The translations under genes were made by a program, and so were the position numbers. From Bradyrhizobiaceae bacterium PARB1 (GTDB lineage: Bacteria > Pseudomonadota > Alphaproteobacteria > Rhizobiales > Xanthobacteraceae), in contig NKIY01000015.1 of NCBI GenBank assembly GCA_002256345.1, positions 1 to 64,000 of the forward strand: DNA of 64,000 nt, given 5' to 3'. Under the pieces are notes generated by a model, which saw nothing but the letters and a program-made list of their open reading frames with translations, was not told the DNA's origin and did no database searches. Below are positions 27,659-36,112 of this stretch, in pieces (within the stretch, counting starts at the first letter, position 1; each line of letters opens with the position of its first letter).

Positions 27659-27680
27659 CGAATGATTGTCCGTGAAGCGA

Positions 27681-28157
27681 TTAACGCTTCGAGAACTGGA
27701 ACGAACGACGGGCCTTGGCCTTGCCGTACTTCTTACGTTCGACGACACGCGAGTCGCGGGTCAGGAAGCCGCCCTTCTTCAGAACCGAGCGCAGCTCCGG
27801 CTCGAAGTTAGTCAGGGCCTTCGACAGGCCGTGGCGCACGGCGCCGGCCTGGCCCGACAGGCCGCCACCGGCGACGGTGCAGACCACGTCATACTGACCG
27901 GCGCGGGCCGCAGCGACCAGCGGCTGCTGGATCAGCATGCGCAGCACCGGACGGGCGAAGTACACTTCGACGTCGCGGGTGTTGACGGTGACCTTGCCGG
28001 AGCCCGGCTTGACCCAGACGCGGGCAACCGCGTCCTTGCGCTTGCCGGTGGCATAGGCGCGGCCCTGCTTGTCGACCTTCTTCTCGTAACGCGGCGCGTC
28101 GGGTGCGGCGACCTTCAGCGAAGCGAGCTGGTCGAGAGACTGCATCGTATCGGACAT
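27681..28157 (-). CDS. rpsI: 30S ribosomal protein S9
   Basis: The 158-residue protein has the S9 signature: [37 protein letters not shown] and the basic C-terminus [16 protein letters not shown] that reaches the ribosomal P site. An N-terminal extension of about 25 residues is usual in alphaproteobacteria. It starts 2 bases after the rplM stop, so the pair is one operon ended by a strong terminator. Confidence 0.98.
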   Translation of the reverse strand: MSDTMQSLDQLASLKVAAPDAPRYEKKVDKQGRAYATGKRKDAVARVWVKPGSGKVTVNTRDVEVYFARPVLRMLIQQPLVAAARAGQYDVVCTVAGGGLSGQAGAVRHGLSKALTNFEPELRSVLKKGGFLTRDSRVVERKKYGKAKARRSFQFSKR

Positions 28158-28159
28158 AG

Positions 28160-28624
28160 TTATGCTGCCCTCTTGTTCTTGCGATTCAGCGCGCCAACGT
28201 CGAGCGTCTCGGGCTGCTGTGCTTCATGCGGATGATCGGCACCGGCGTAAACGCGCAGATTGCCCATCTGGACACGGCCGAGTGGACCACGCGGGATCAT
28301 GCGCTCGACGGCCTTCTCGACCACGCGCTCCGGGAAGCGGCCTTCGAGGATCGACTTGGCCGAACGTTCCTTGATGCCACCGATGAAGCCGGTGTGATGA
28401 TAGTACATCTTGTCGTCGCGCTTGCGACCGGTGAACACCACCTTGTCGGCGTTCACGATGATGACATTGTCACCGCAATCGACATGGGGGGTGTAAGTCG
28501 GGAGATGCTTGCCGCGCAGCCGCATGGCGACCAGCGTGGCGAGGCGGCCGACCACGAGACCGGTGGCGTCGATGACGATCCACTTTTTCGTGACCTCAGC
28601 CGGCTTTGCCGAAAAGGTTTTCAT
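28160..28624 (-). CDS. rplM: 50S ribosomal protein L13
   Basis: The 154-residue protein has the L13 signature: [40 protein letters not shown], the [12 protein letters not shown] segment and [10 protein letters not shown]13 is an early-assembly large-subunit protein. It is first of the rplM-rpsI operon. No clear ribosome site precedes the ATG; a strong hairpin lies in its leader at 28658-28680. Confidence 0.98.
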   Translation of the reverse strand: MKTFSAKPAEVTKKWIVIDATGLVVGRLATLVAMRLRGKHLPTYTPHVDCGDNVIIVNADKVVFTGRKRDDKMYYHHTGFIGGIKERSAKSILEGRFPERVVEKAVERMIPRGPLGRVQMGNLRVYAGADHPHEAQQPETLDVGALNRKNKRAA

Positions 28625-28657
28625 TGGGACGATCCGTATAACGGGGTGAAACAGAGA

Positions 28658-28680
28658 TCGGCGCCCGAGAGGGGCGCCGA
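28658..28680 (-). promoter_or_regulatory. Hairpin in the leader of rplM
   Basis: A perfect 9-base GC-rich stem (tcggcgccc / gggcgccga, loop gagag) lies 34 bases upstream of rplM. It lacks a T tract. It could be an autoregulatory r-protein leader element, or the remnant terminator of the upstream thioesterase gene. Confidence 0.4.
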
Positions 28681-28752
28681 ATTGAGGGTGGTTCTAGAGA
28701 ACCGCTCGGCTTCCGTCAATGGTGTATATCAACATAAAATGCTTTGAAATCA

Positions 28753-28772
28753 GCACCTTATAATTAAGGTGC
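28753..28772 (-). terminator. Hairpin just downstream of the thioesterase gene
   Basis: A perfect 8-base stem (gcacctta / taaggtgc) with a TAAT loop lies 16 bases past the stop at 28789. The T tract is weak (TGATTTC), so the terminator call is moderate. Confidence 0.5.
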
Positions 28773-28788
28773 AATATTACCTGAAAAA

Positions 28789-29220
28789 TCACGCTGTAAT
28801 CGGAATAGAATAAGTGGACGTGACATGCGCGATCGGGTCCGCCGAGGTACCCGACAGCAGGTTCACCTCCCCCACCGCAAGGCGCTTGCCAAGCTTTAGG
28901 AGCTTGGCGGCAGCGAGCACGTCCTGCCCGGGCTGGCCCTTGCGCAGGAAATTGATGTTCAGGCTGGTGGTAACCGCAAGGCCGACAGGGCCGATCGCCG
29001 ATAGGAGCACGACATACATGGCGAAATCGGCAAGAGCCATCAGGGTCGGCCCCGACACTGTGCCGCCCGGGCGCAGCATGCGTTCGCCGTAGGTCTGGCG
29101 CAGCAGGCAGGTCGTGCCGTCAGCATGTTCAATGGCAATGTCGCCGGCTCCAAACGCCTGTGGGAATTCCCGGCGCAGGAATTCTTCCAGTTCCGGCACC
29201 GTCATTTTCGCGTCAACCAT
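28789..29220 (-). CDS. PaaI-type hotdog-fold thioesterase
   Basis: The 143-residue protein has the hotdog-fold pattern of phenylacetate-type acyl-CoA thioesterases: LRPGGTVSGPTLMALADFAMY corresponds to the catalytic helix region, followed by TTSLNINFLRKGQPG strands. It probably hydrolyses acyl-CoA esters. ATG 29220 (MVDAKMTVPELEEF) is chosen because GGAG lies next to it and the domain starts soon after; an upstream ATG at 29307 would overlap the divergent hydratase gene. It is transcribed away from the enoyl-CoA hydratase gene, and both may serve acyl-CoA metabolism. Confidence 0.8.
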   Translation of the reverse strand: MVDAKMTVPELEEFLRREFPQAFGAGDIAIEHADGTTCLLRQTYGERMLRPGGTVSGPTLMALADFAMYVVLLSAIGPVGLAVTTSLNINFLRKGQPGQDVLAAAKLLKLGKRLAVGEVNLLSGTSADPIAHVTSTYSIPITA

Positions 29221-29305
29221 GTCTCCGACCCGCCTCCCGTCTTTTCGCCGACACCGTCCTGTTACAATATGGTGACGGATAAGCCCAGCCGATGGAAGAC
29301 AAGAC

Positions 29306-30127
29306 ATGGCTCAACCTGCCCGCGCGGAAATCGCGCAACCATCCGTTCTTTTGCGTGAGACGATGGGCGATGTCGCCCTGCTCACGCTCAACCGCCCCGC
29401 CGCACGGAACAGCTTGTCGGACAGGCTGATTGCCGAACTCCACACAGCCCTGGATGAGATCGCGGACGACAAGACCGTACGCGCCGTGGTGATCGCGGCT
29501 AACGGGCCGGTCTTCTCTGCCGGGCACGACCTGAAGGAATTGACCGCCCGCCGCGCCGATGCCGATCGAGGGCGCGCCTATTTCGGCGAGCTGATGACGG
29601 CCTGCAGCGCGATGATGCAAGCGATTGTGCGGCTACCGAAGCCGGTAGTGGCCGCCGTACAAGGCATCGCCACGGCCGCTGGCTGCCAGCTCGTGGCAAG
29701 CTGCGATCTTGCCATTGCTTCCGAGCAAGCTCGCTTTGCGACGCCGGGTGTCGATATCGGCCTGTTCTGCTCGACCCCGATGGTGGCGCTGTCGCGCAAT
29801 GTGGCGCGCAAGCAGGCCATGGAGATGTTGCTGACCGGCGAACCGATCTCCGCTGAACGCGCGCGGGAGATCGGGCTGGTCAATCGTGTGGTGCCACACG
29901 GCACCGAGCGCGATGCCGCGATTGCGCTTGCACAGCAGGTCGCGCGGAAGTCGGCGCACACGATCAAGATCGGAAAGGAAGCGTTTTATCGGCAGGCGGA
30001 GATGAATCTCGCCGAGGCCTATCGATTTGCCGCCGAGGTTATGACGGAGAACATGATGGCGCGGGATGCGGAGGAAGGCATCGGGGCGTTTATCGAGAAA
30101 CGTGTGCCAAAGTGGGAAGATAAATAA
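29306..30127 (+). CDS. Enoyl-CoA hydratase/isomerase family protein lacking catalytic glutamates
   Basis: The 273-residue crotonase-fold protein has the oxyanion-hole segments FSAGHDLKEL and GIATAAGCQLVASCDLAIAS. Comparison with classical enoyl-CoA hydratase places Gln and Gly where the two catalytic glutamates normally sit (GCQLV for GCELA, ATPGVDIG for GQPEILLG). This pattern resembles the ECHDC3-like subgroup, whose reaction is poorly defined. It binds an acyl-CoA but may not hydrate it. It is divergent from the thioesterase gene and followed by an intergenic palindromic repeat. Confidence 0.85.
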   Translation: MAQPARAEIAQPSVLLRETMGDVALLTLNRPAARNSLSDRLIAELHTALDEIADDKTVRAVVIAANGPVFSAGHDLKELTARRADADRGRAYFGELMTACSAMMQAIVRLPKPVVAAVQGIATAAGCQLVASCDLAIASEQARFATPGVDIGLFCSTPMVALSRNVARKQAMEMLLTGEPISAERAREIGLVNRVVPHGTERDAAIALAQQVARKSAHTIKIGKEAFYRQAEMNLAEAYRFAAEVMTENMMARDAEEGIGAFIEKRVPKWEDK

Positions 30128-30132
30128 CCCCG

Positions 30133-30245
30133 CCCTCATCCTGAGGAGCGGCGTCTTCGCCGCGTCTCGAAGGATGGCCGCCGGCGCTGTCGGCCGACAT
30201 CTCATGGTTCGAGACGCGCGCGATGAGCGCTCCTCACCATGAGGG
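30133..30245. repeat. Intergenic palindromic repeat (nested inverted repeats)
   Basis: Outer arms CCCTCATCCTGAGGAGC and GCTCCTCACCATGAGGG enclose inner arms around CGCGTCTCGAAGGATG and TGGTTCGAGACGCG. This long imperfect cruciform is a familiar intergenic repeat type in Bradyrhizobium and Rhodopseudomonas genomes. It fills the gap between the hydratase and CoA-binding genes. Confidence 0.8.
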
Positions 30246-30268
30246 ACTGAGATTAAACTGGAAACATA

Positions 30269-30865
30269 ATGAACCACGACAATTACAGCGACGCCTATAT
30301 CCGCGAGATCCTCAACACCGTCAAAACCGTCGCGATGATCGGCGCCTCGCCGCAGAATGTGCGGCCCAGCTACTTCGTGTTCAAATATCTGCTCGAACGC
30401 GGTTACGACATGATCCCGATCAATCCGGGGCAGGTCGGCAAGAGCCTGCTCGGCAAGCCATTCATCAAATCGCTGGACGAGATCGATCGGCCCATCGACA
30501 TGATCGACATGTTCCGCGGCAGCGAGCATGCGATGCCCATTGTCGATGCGGCACTTGCGCTGTCGACGAAACCGAAGGTGATCTGGATGCAGCTCGGCGT
30601 CCGCAACGACGAAGCCGCAGACAAGGCCGAAGCCGCCGGGATCAAGGTGGTGATGAACCGCTGCCCGAAGATCGAATATGGCCGGCTGTCGTCGGAGATT
30701 CAGTGGATGGGCGTTAATTCGCGCACCATCAGCGCCAAACGCGCGCCGGTCCCGACCCAGGGTATGCGACTCTCGCTCAACCGCCAGAGCCTGGGCGGTG
30801 GCAGCACGAATGCGGCCGACCGCATGGCGCAACTCGGCAATAAAGACAACAACGACATCGTCTGA
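30269..30865 (+). CDS. CoA-binding domain protein (YccU-like)
   Basis: The 198-residue protein has a Rossmann-like CoA-binding domain: TVAMIGASPQNVRPSYFVFK (glycine-rich nucleotide loop), GYDMIPINPG, IDMVDMF-type strand and KVIWMQLGVRNDEA. This matches the stand-alone succinyl-CoA-synthetase-alpha-like family (YccU type). A basic, Ser-rich C-terminal tail of about 50 residues is extra. It is upstream of metY on the same strand with a 149-base gap; joint transcription is possible. Confidence 0.85.
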   Translation: MNHDNYSDAYIREILNTVKTVAMIGASPQNVRPSYFVFKYLLERGYDMIPINPGQVGKSLLGKPFIKSLDEIDRPIDMIDMFRGSEHAMPIVDAALALSTKPKVIWMQLGVRNDEAADKAEAAGIKVVMNRCPKIEYGRLSSEIQWMGVNSRTISAKRAPVPTQGMRLSLNRQSLGGGSTNAADRMAQLGNKDNNDIV

Positions 30866-31014
30866 TCGCAGGATACAGCAATTTCTTTTTGCTACGTTCG
30901 CCTGCTGCAGTGCGGCTGTTGCGAAGTCCGGGCAAGATGTCGCCTCACCTTGACGCCGCCATCGCGCCCGATCAGTTTGGCGCCAACCAAATCGACCTTT
31001 GATGGGGAGAGAAG

Positions 31015-32295
31015 ATGAACGACCGTATCCCAGGCTTCGGCACCCTCGCCGTGCATGCCGGCGCGCAGCCAGATCCGACGACCGGCGCCCGCGCGACGCC
31101 GATCTACCAGACAACGTCTTTCGTCTTCAATGACGCCGATCACGCCGCCTCGCTGTTCGGCCTGCAATCCTTCGGCAACATCTATACGCGCATCACCAAT
31201 CCGACCACCGCGGTGCTCGAGGAACGCGTTGCCGCGCTTGAAGGTGGCACCGCCGCGCTCGCGGTGGCGTCCGGCCACGCCGCGCAGCTCGTCGTCTTCC
31301 AGCAATTGCTGCAGCCCGGCGATGAATTCATCGCCTCGCGGAAACTCTATGGCGGCTCGATCAACCAGTTCAGCCACGCCTTCAAGAGCTTTGGCTGGAA
31401 CGTCGTCTGGGCGGATCCGGACGACCTGCCTTCCTTCGAGCGCGCGGTCACGCCGAAGACCAAGGCCATTTTCATCGAGTCGATCGCTAATCCGGCCGGC
31501 TCCATCACCGATATCGAAGGCGTTGCCGCCGTAGCCCGCAAGGCTGGCGTGCCGCTGATCGTGGACAACACGCTGGCGACGCCCTTCCTGATCAAGCCGA
31601 TCGATCACGGCGCCGACATCATCGTGCATTCGCTGACCAAGTTTCTCGGCGGCCACGGCAATTCGCTCGGCGGCATCATTGTCGACGCCGGCACCTTCGA
31701 CTGGTCGAAGGACGGCAAATATCCTGTCCTGTCGGAGCCGCGCCCGGAATATCACGGCATCAAGCTGCAGGAGACATTTGGCAACTTCTCCTTCGCGATC
31801 GCCTGCCGTGTGCTCGGCCTGCGCGATCTCGGCCCGGCGCTGTCGCCATTCAACGCGTTCCTGATCCAGACCGGCATCGAGACGCTGCCGCTGCGCATGC
31901 AAAAGCACAGCGACAACGCCAGGGCGATCGCCGAATGGTTGTCGGCGCACCCGGCGGTGGCTGCGGTGAATTATGCCGGCCTGCCTGACAACCGCTATCA
32001 CGCTCTTGCCCGAAAATACGCGCCGAAGGGCGCCGGTGCGGTGTTCACGTTCAGCCTGAAGGGCGGTTACGACGCCGGCGTTAACCTGGTGTCGAACCTG
32101 AAGCTGTTCTCGCATCTCGCCAATGTCGGCGACACCCGCTCGCTGGTGATCCATCCGGCCTCCACCACCCACAGCCAGCTCGACGACGACGCCAAGACGC
32201 GCTCCGGCGCCGGCCCGGATGTGGTGCGGCTCTCGGTAGGCATCGAGGACAAGGAAGATCTGATCGCGGATCTCGAGCAGGCGCTGGGGGCCTGA
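31015..32295 (+). CDS. metY: O-acetylhomoserine sulfhydrylase (PLP-dependent)
   Basis: The 426-residue Cys/Met metabolism PLP enzyme makes homocysteine from O-acetylhomoserine and sulfide. It starts FGTLAVHAGAQPDPTTGAR and has the YTRITNPTTAVLEERVA segment, the PLP-binding DNTLATPFLIKPIDHGADI and the Schiff-base lysine in HSLTKFLGGHGNS. The C-terminal VRLSVGIED is typical. Length and motifs favour MetY over cystathionine synthase/lyase, which are shorter. GGGGAGAAG precedes the ATG. Confidence 0.93.
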   Translation: MNDRIPGFGTLAVHAGAQPDPTTGARATPIYQTTSFVFNDADHAASLFGLQSFGNIYTRITNPTTAVLEERVAALEGGTAALAVASGHAAQLVVFQQLLQPGDEFIASRKLYGGSINQFSHAFKSFGWNVVWADPDDLPSFERAVTPKTKAIFIESIANPAGSITDIEGVAAVARKAGVPLIVDNTLATPFLIKPIDHGADIIVHSLTKFLGGHGNSLGGIIVDAGTFDWSKDGKYPVLSEPRPEYHGIKLQETFGNFSFAIACRVLGLRDLGPALSPFNAFLIQTGIETLPLRMQKHSDNARAIAEWLSAHPAVAAVNYAGLPDNRYHALARKYAPKGAGAVFTFSLKGGYDAGVNLVSNLKLFSHLANVGDTRSLVIHPASTTHSQLDDDAKTRSGAGPDVVRLSVGIEDKEDLIADLEQALGA

Positions 32296-32316
32296 GGCCT
32301 CCGCCACATTCGGACT

Positions 32317-32345
32317 GTCGTCGCCCGGTCAAGCCGGGCGACGAC
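32317..32345. repeat. Perfect 12-base-stem hairpin between metY and ctaA
   Basis: Arms gtcgtcgcccgg and ccgggcgacgac flank a 5-base loop between two convergent genes. Similar GTCGTCGCCCGG palindromes recur in Nitrobacteraceae intergenic regions. It lacks a T tract but may serve as a bidirectional terminator. Confidence 0.65.
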
Positions 32346-32353
32346 ATGGGTGG

Positions 32354-33445
32354 TTAGGCGGCCCTGCCGATAGCTGCCGTCATTCCGGGAGCCGTCAGCG
32401 GCACGCCTCGCACCTTCATCCGCTCCACCTGCAGCAGCGCCAGCGTCAGCACGACGATGGCGACGGCCTGATGGGCCAGCGCGAGATCGATCGGCACCTG
32501 ATGCAGCAGCGTGAGAATGCCGAGCATCGCCTGCACGGCAATGGCCGCCACCAACCACAGCGCGCCATTGACGACCGAGCGATCAGCCCGCGCCAGCAGC
32601 GCATCGAGCGCGTGCCAGATCGCCACGGCGAACAGCAGATAGGCCGTCATGCGGTGCTGGAACTGCACCGTCAGCGCATTGTCGAACATGTTGCGCCACC
32701 ACGGGTCCTCGAAGAACAGACGTGAGGCAGACGGAATGAACGCGCCGTCAATCTCCGGCCAGGTGTTGAACAGGCGCCCCGCACGCAGGCCCGCGACCAG
32801 CGCGCCGAAATAGATCTGCAGAAAGGTCAGCCCGAGCAGCACCCAGCTCGTCACGCGCAGACGCGCCGATGCAAAGATGGTTCTGCCAGCGCTCATCCGC
32901 CTGAGCACCCACACGATGGCGGCGAAGATGATCAGCGCCAGCATCAGATGCACCGCGAGCCGATACTGCGACACCTCAACGCGGTGCGTCAGGCCCGAAG
33001 CGACCATCCACCAACCGACAAAACCCTGCAGCCCGCCGAGTGCGAAGATCACCCAGAGCGGCTTCTTGAATTCGGACGGTACCTTGCGGCGCCACAGGAA
33101 GAACAAGAACGGTAGCAGAAACACCATGCCGATGGTGCGGCCGAGCAGCCGATGGCTCCACTCCCACCAGAAGATGGTCTTGAATTCGGCGAGGCTCATG
33201 CCGTGATTGAGCTCGCGATATTGCGGAATCTTCTTATAGGCATCGAACGCCTCGATCCAATGCGCCTCGGTAAGCGGCGGCAGCGCGCCGGTGACCGGCT
33301 TCCACTCGACGATGGAGAGCCCCGACTCCGTCAGCCGCGTGGCACCGCCGACCAGCACCATGGCGACAATCATGGTTGCGACGACCGTCAGCCACCAGCG
33401 CACCGGGCGCAATTCCTTGTCGCGGATTTGGGAAATGGCGGCCAT
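32354..33445 (-). CDS. ctaA: Heme A synthase (COX15/CtaA)
   Basis: The 363-residue inner-membrane protein oxidises heme O to heme A for cytochrome c oxidase. It has about eight membrane helices and the family motifs [32 protein letters not shown] (heme-ligand His), [23 protein letters not shown] and [10 protein letters not shown] near the C-terminus, plus [14 protein letters not shown]. All expected heme-binding histidines are visible. It is divergent from the DUF2842 gene, an arrangement I recall from related genomes. Confidence 0.96.
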   Translation of the reverse strand: MAAISQIRDKELRPVRWWLTVVATMIVAMVLVGGATRLTESGLSIVEWKPVTGALPPLTEAHWIEAFDAYKKIPQYRELNHGMSLAEFKTIFWWEWSHRLLGRTIGMVFLLPFLFFLWRRKVPSEFKKPLWVIFALGGLQGFVGWWMVASGLTHRVEVSQYRLAVHLMLALIIFAAIVWVLRRMSAGRTIFASARLRVTSWVLLGLTFLQIYFGALVAGLRAGRLFNTWPEIDGAFIPSASRLFFEDPWWRNMFDNALTVQFQHRMTAYLLFAVAIWHALDALLARADRSVVNGALWLVAAIAVQAMLGILTLLHQVPIDLALAHQAVAIVVLTLALLQVERMKVRGVPLTAPGMTAAIGRAA

Positions 33446-33576
33446 TGAAATCGATCCCGGTGCTTTCAGGCAGCGCTTTGCAAAACAGCGCTTTTAACGG
33501 ATTTTCGCGCCCCTTATAGTCCGCCCGCCCCGCCCTGCAAAGTTGGGCACTTTGCCCACCCTGCCTTTGACCATCC

Positions 33577-33792
33577 ATGAAAATCCGCACGCGAAAATTC
33601 CTCGGAACCATCCTGCTCCTGATCCTCGTGGTGGTGTGGTCGTTGCTCGGCATGGCAATGGCGCAAATGCCCTGGCTGGCCGCCTCCGGCTGGCGGCAGG
33701 CGATCTTCTATGTGGTCGCGGGCATCGGCTGGGTGCTGCCGGCAATGCCGATCGTGAGCTGGATGCAAAAGCCAGATCCGGAAGACGACTGA
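33577..33792 (+). CDS. DUF2842 family small membrane protein
   Basis: The 71-residue protein has two membrane helices (FLGTILLLILVVVWSLLGMAMA and the segment around AIFYVVAGIGWVLPAMPIVSWM) with the conserved GIGWVLPAMPIVSWM end typical of DUF2842. The family is alphaproteobacterial and of unknown role. It is divergent from ctaA and ends a few bases before the stop of the convergent NodB-like gene. Confidence 0.85.
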   Translation: MKIRTRKFLGTILLLILVVVWSLLGMAMAQMPWLAASGWRQAIFYVVAGIGWVLPAMPIVSWMQKPDPEDD

Positions 33793-33795
33793 CCT

Positions 33796-34833
33796 CTACG
33801 GGCCAACGCCCGCGAGCATGACCCTGAGCACCCGCAGCGACGCCCGCCGGCCATCCCAGGCGATCCGTGGCAAGGCATGCGGATTCGAGCCACCCTCAGC
33901 ATGCACGACACCCGGCACTGACGTCACGGCACTCGCAAAGCCCTGTGCCTTGGCTATAGCGACATCGCGCGCCGAGAACGATGCGGCATCCCCGAACGGA
34001 AACGCAAGATGCCGCGGCGGCACCGGCAGCGCCGCTTCCGCCACCGCCTGGCCCATCGCCATCTCGCGCTTTGCCGCAGCGTCGTCGAGATGCGCGAGGA
34101 TCGGATAGTTCAATGTGCTCGTGCCGACCGCCGCCAGCGGATCGCCGGCGAATATCGCCACGTCATCCCATGTCATTGCGGCAGCGCGCGACAGCGCGAC
34201 GAGATCGACATCGTAGCGCAGGCAAAGATCGTCGATCGCATTGTCGAGCTGGCGCTGCGGCAGGCTACGCAGCCAGCCATTGAGGTAGTGATGCGCGTGA
34301 TATTTGCCGGCGATTTCCGTGGTCTCGAAATAACGTCTGACATCGTCGACGACCACATTAATGCGGTCCTGCCGTGCGATCATTTGCTCCAGCGCCAGCC
34401 ACCACATTCGCCCGAGGCCGTCGGGAAAGGCGCCTGGCAGGTAGACGGTGAACGGCACCTGATGGCCGGATAGCAGCGGCCAGGCATAGTTGATGAAATC
34501 GCGCGTGCCGCCATCAAAGGTCAGCGCCACGAACCGGCGACCGCCACGTGGCGTCTGTGCGCGGCGACAGGCCTCATCCATGGAAACGATGTCGAACGGC
34601 CAGCGCTTCAGCTTGACGATCAGCCGGTGCAGGAATTGTGGGGTAATCTCATGCGCCCGCAAAGGCTGGAACGTGGCGTCCCGCACCGGGCGCACGCGTT
34701 CGAATTTGAGGATGATACCGGCCCCCCCGCGCGATGGCTCCAGCAGCCGCCAGAGACCGCTGACATAGACCAATTCGGACTTCAGCGCCGTCCAATCCGT
34801 TCCCAACGACACCGCACTCCCCGCTGCGGCCAT
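33796..34833 (-). CDS. Polysaccharide deacetylase-fold (NodB-like) protein with lost metal ligands
   Basis: The 345-residue protein has the NodB-fold layout: the FVALTFDGGTRDF strand, PFTVYLPGAFPDGL and a C-terminal HLAFPFGD. Key residues differ from active deacetylases: motif 1 is T-F-D-G-G instead of TFDDG, and the motif 2 region reads G-T-S-T-L-N-Y-P instead of the HTxxH type, so the metal ligands are missing. It may bind polysaccharide without deacetylating it. ATG 34833 (MAAAGSAVSLG) has GGGG upstream; an earlier ATG at 34920 would overlap the divergent gene. It opens the polysaccharide cluster and is divergent from the FemAB-like gene. Confidence 0.8.
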   Translation of the reverse strand: MAAAGSAVSLGTDWTALKSELVYVSGLWRLLEPSRGGAGIILKFERVRPVRDATFQPLRAHEITPQFLHRLIVKLKRWPFDIVSMDEACRRAQTPRGGRRFVALTFDGGTRDFINYAWPLLSGHQVPFTVYLPGAFPDGLGRMWWLALEQMIARQDRINVVVDDVRRYFETTEIAGKYHAHHYLNGWLRSLPQRQLDNAIDDLCLRYDVDLVALSRAAAMTWDDVAIFAGDPLAAVGTSTLNYPILAHLDDAAAKREMAMGQAVAEAALPVPPRHLAFPFGDAASFSARDVAIAKAQGFASAVTSVPGVVHAEGGSNPHALPRIAWDGRRASLRVLRVMLAGVGP

Positions 34834-34919
34834 CCCCGCGTCGCCATAGTCCTTACCGTTTGTTGAGATTTCTTTGCAAAGCTTCGCCCCAAACGGAAAA
34901 ATCCCGACAGGGCATCGCA

Positions 34920-36104
34920 ATGACTATGGCTGCGGCAATGGAACCACCAATCGCGGCACGTCCGAGCGTGCCCCGCATCACGCATGTCGAGATTTTCAAC
35001 GATTTCGCCAGCGCCGAACCTGTCTGGCGGCAGTTTGAAACGCCGGCACATCTCGCGACACCTTATCAGCGCTTCGATTTTCTGCTCGCCTGGCAGAAGC
35101 ACGCCGGCAAGGCGGAAGGTGCACACCCCTTCATCGTCGTCGCCTACGATGCCGAGCGGCAACCACTTCTGTTGCTCCCGCTCGTCGCCAGTCGCGAGAA
35201 CGGCATGCGCGTCGCGAGCTTTCCAGGCGGCAAGCATGTCACCTTCAACATGCCGCTGTGGCGCCGGGATTTCGCAGAAGCTGCGACGCGCGCTGACATG
35301 GACGCGCTCCTCAAGGGCGTTCAGTCCAGCGCCGACAGGATTGACGTCCTCGCGTTGCTCCAGCAGCCGCAGAGCTGGCGCGGCATCGCCAATCCGCTGG
35401 CGCAGCTGCCGCACCAGCCATCCGCCAACGAATGCCCGCTACTGATCATGACGCCCGATGCAGCATCGACCGATCGCGTGTCGAACTCGATGCGAAAGCG
35501 GTTGAAAACCAAGGAGGCCAAATATAAGGCCCTTCCCGGTTACGGCTACCAGCACGCGACGACGCCTGCTGAAGTGACACGCGTGCTCGACATGTTCTTT
35601 GCGGTGAAGCCGCTGCGCATGGCCGAACAGGGGCTGCCCAATGTGTTCGCCGAGCCCGGCGTCGAAGCCTTTCTACGCGAAGCTTGCGCCACGCCGCGCG
35701 CCGGTGGTTACGCCGTCGATGTCCACGCCCTCGTCTGCGACGAGGAAGTGATCGCCATGTATGCCGGCGTCACGGACGAGCATCGTTTCTCGATGATGTT
35801 CAATACCTACACGATGTCGGCCAATGCGAAATACAGCCCAGGCCTGATCCTGATGCGCAGTATCGTCGATTACTACGCCGAACGCGGCGTCCGCTCGCTC
35901 GATCTCGGCATCGGCGAAGGCGACTACAAGCGGATGTTCTGCAAGGACGATGAAATCATCTTCGACAGCTATATCCCGCTGACCACGCGCGGACGCCTCG
36001 GCGCACTCGGTCTGTCGTCGGTGGCTCATGCCAAGCGAATGGTGAAACAGTCGCCGGCATTGCTGCAGATGGCGCAGAAATTGCGCAGCGCTTTTCAGCG
36101 CTAG
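34920..36104 (+). CDS. FemAB/CelD-like GNAT acyltransferase
   Basis: The 394-residue protein has the CelD/BcsL acetyltransferase (GNAT_6) pattern seen in polysaccharide loci. An N-terminal half (HVEIFNDFASAEPVWRQFE, TPYQRFDFLLAWQ) is followed by the C-terminal acyl-CoA-binding domain with MYAGVTDEHRFSMMFNTYT, YSPGLILMRSIVDYYAERG and DLGIGEGDYKRMF. It probably acylates a saccharide or lipid intermediate in the cytoplasm. ATG 34920 is supported by AGGG upstream. Its neighbours are a NodB-like gene (divergent) and a Wzc-like gene (convergent, 8-base gap). Confidence 0.85.
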   Translation: MTMAAAMEPPIAARPSVPRITHVEIFNDFASAEPVWRQFETPAHLATPYQRFDFLLAWQKHAGKAEGAHPFIVVAYDAERQPLLLLPLVASRENGMRVASFPGGKHVTFNMPLWRRDFAEAATRADMDALLKGVQSSADRIDVLALLQQPQSWRGIANPLAQLPHQPSANECPLLIMTPDAASTDRVSNSMRKRLKTKEAKYKALPGYGYQHATTPAEVTRVLDMFFAVKPLRMAEQGLPNVFAEPGVEAFLREACATPRAGGYAVDVHALVCDEEVIAMYAGVTDEHRFSMMFNTYTMSANAKYSPGLILMRSIVDYYAERGVRSLDLGIGEGDYKRMFCKDDEIIFDSYIPLTTRGRLGALGLSSVAHAKRMVKQSPALLQMAQKLRSAFQR

Positions 36105-36112
36105 ACGTAGGC

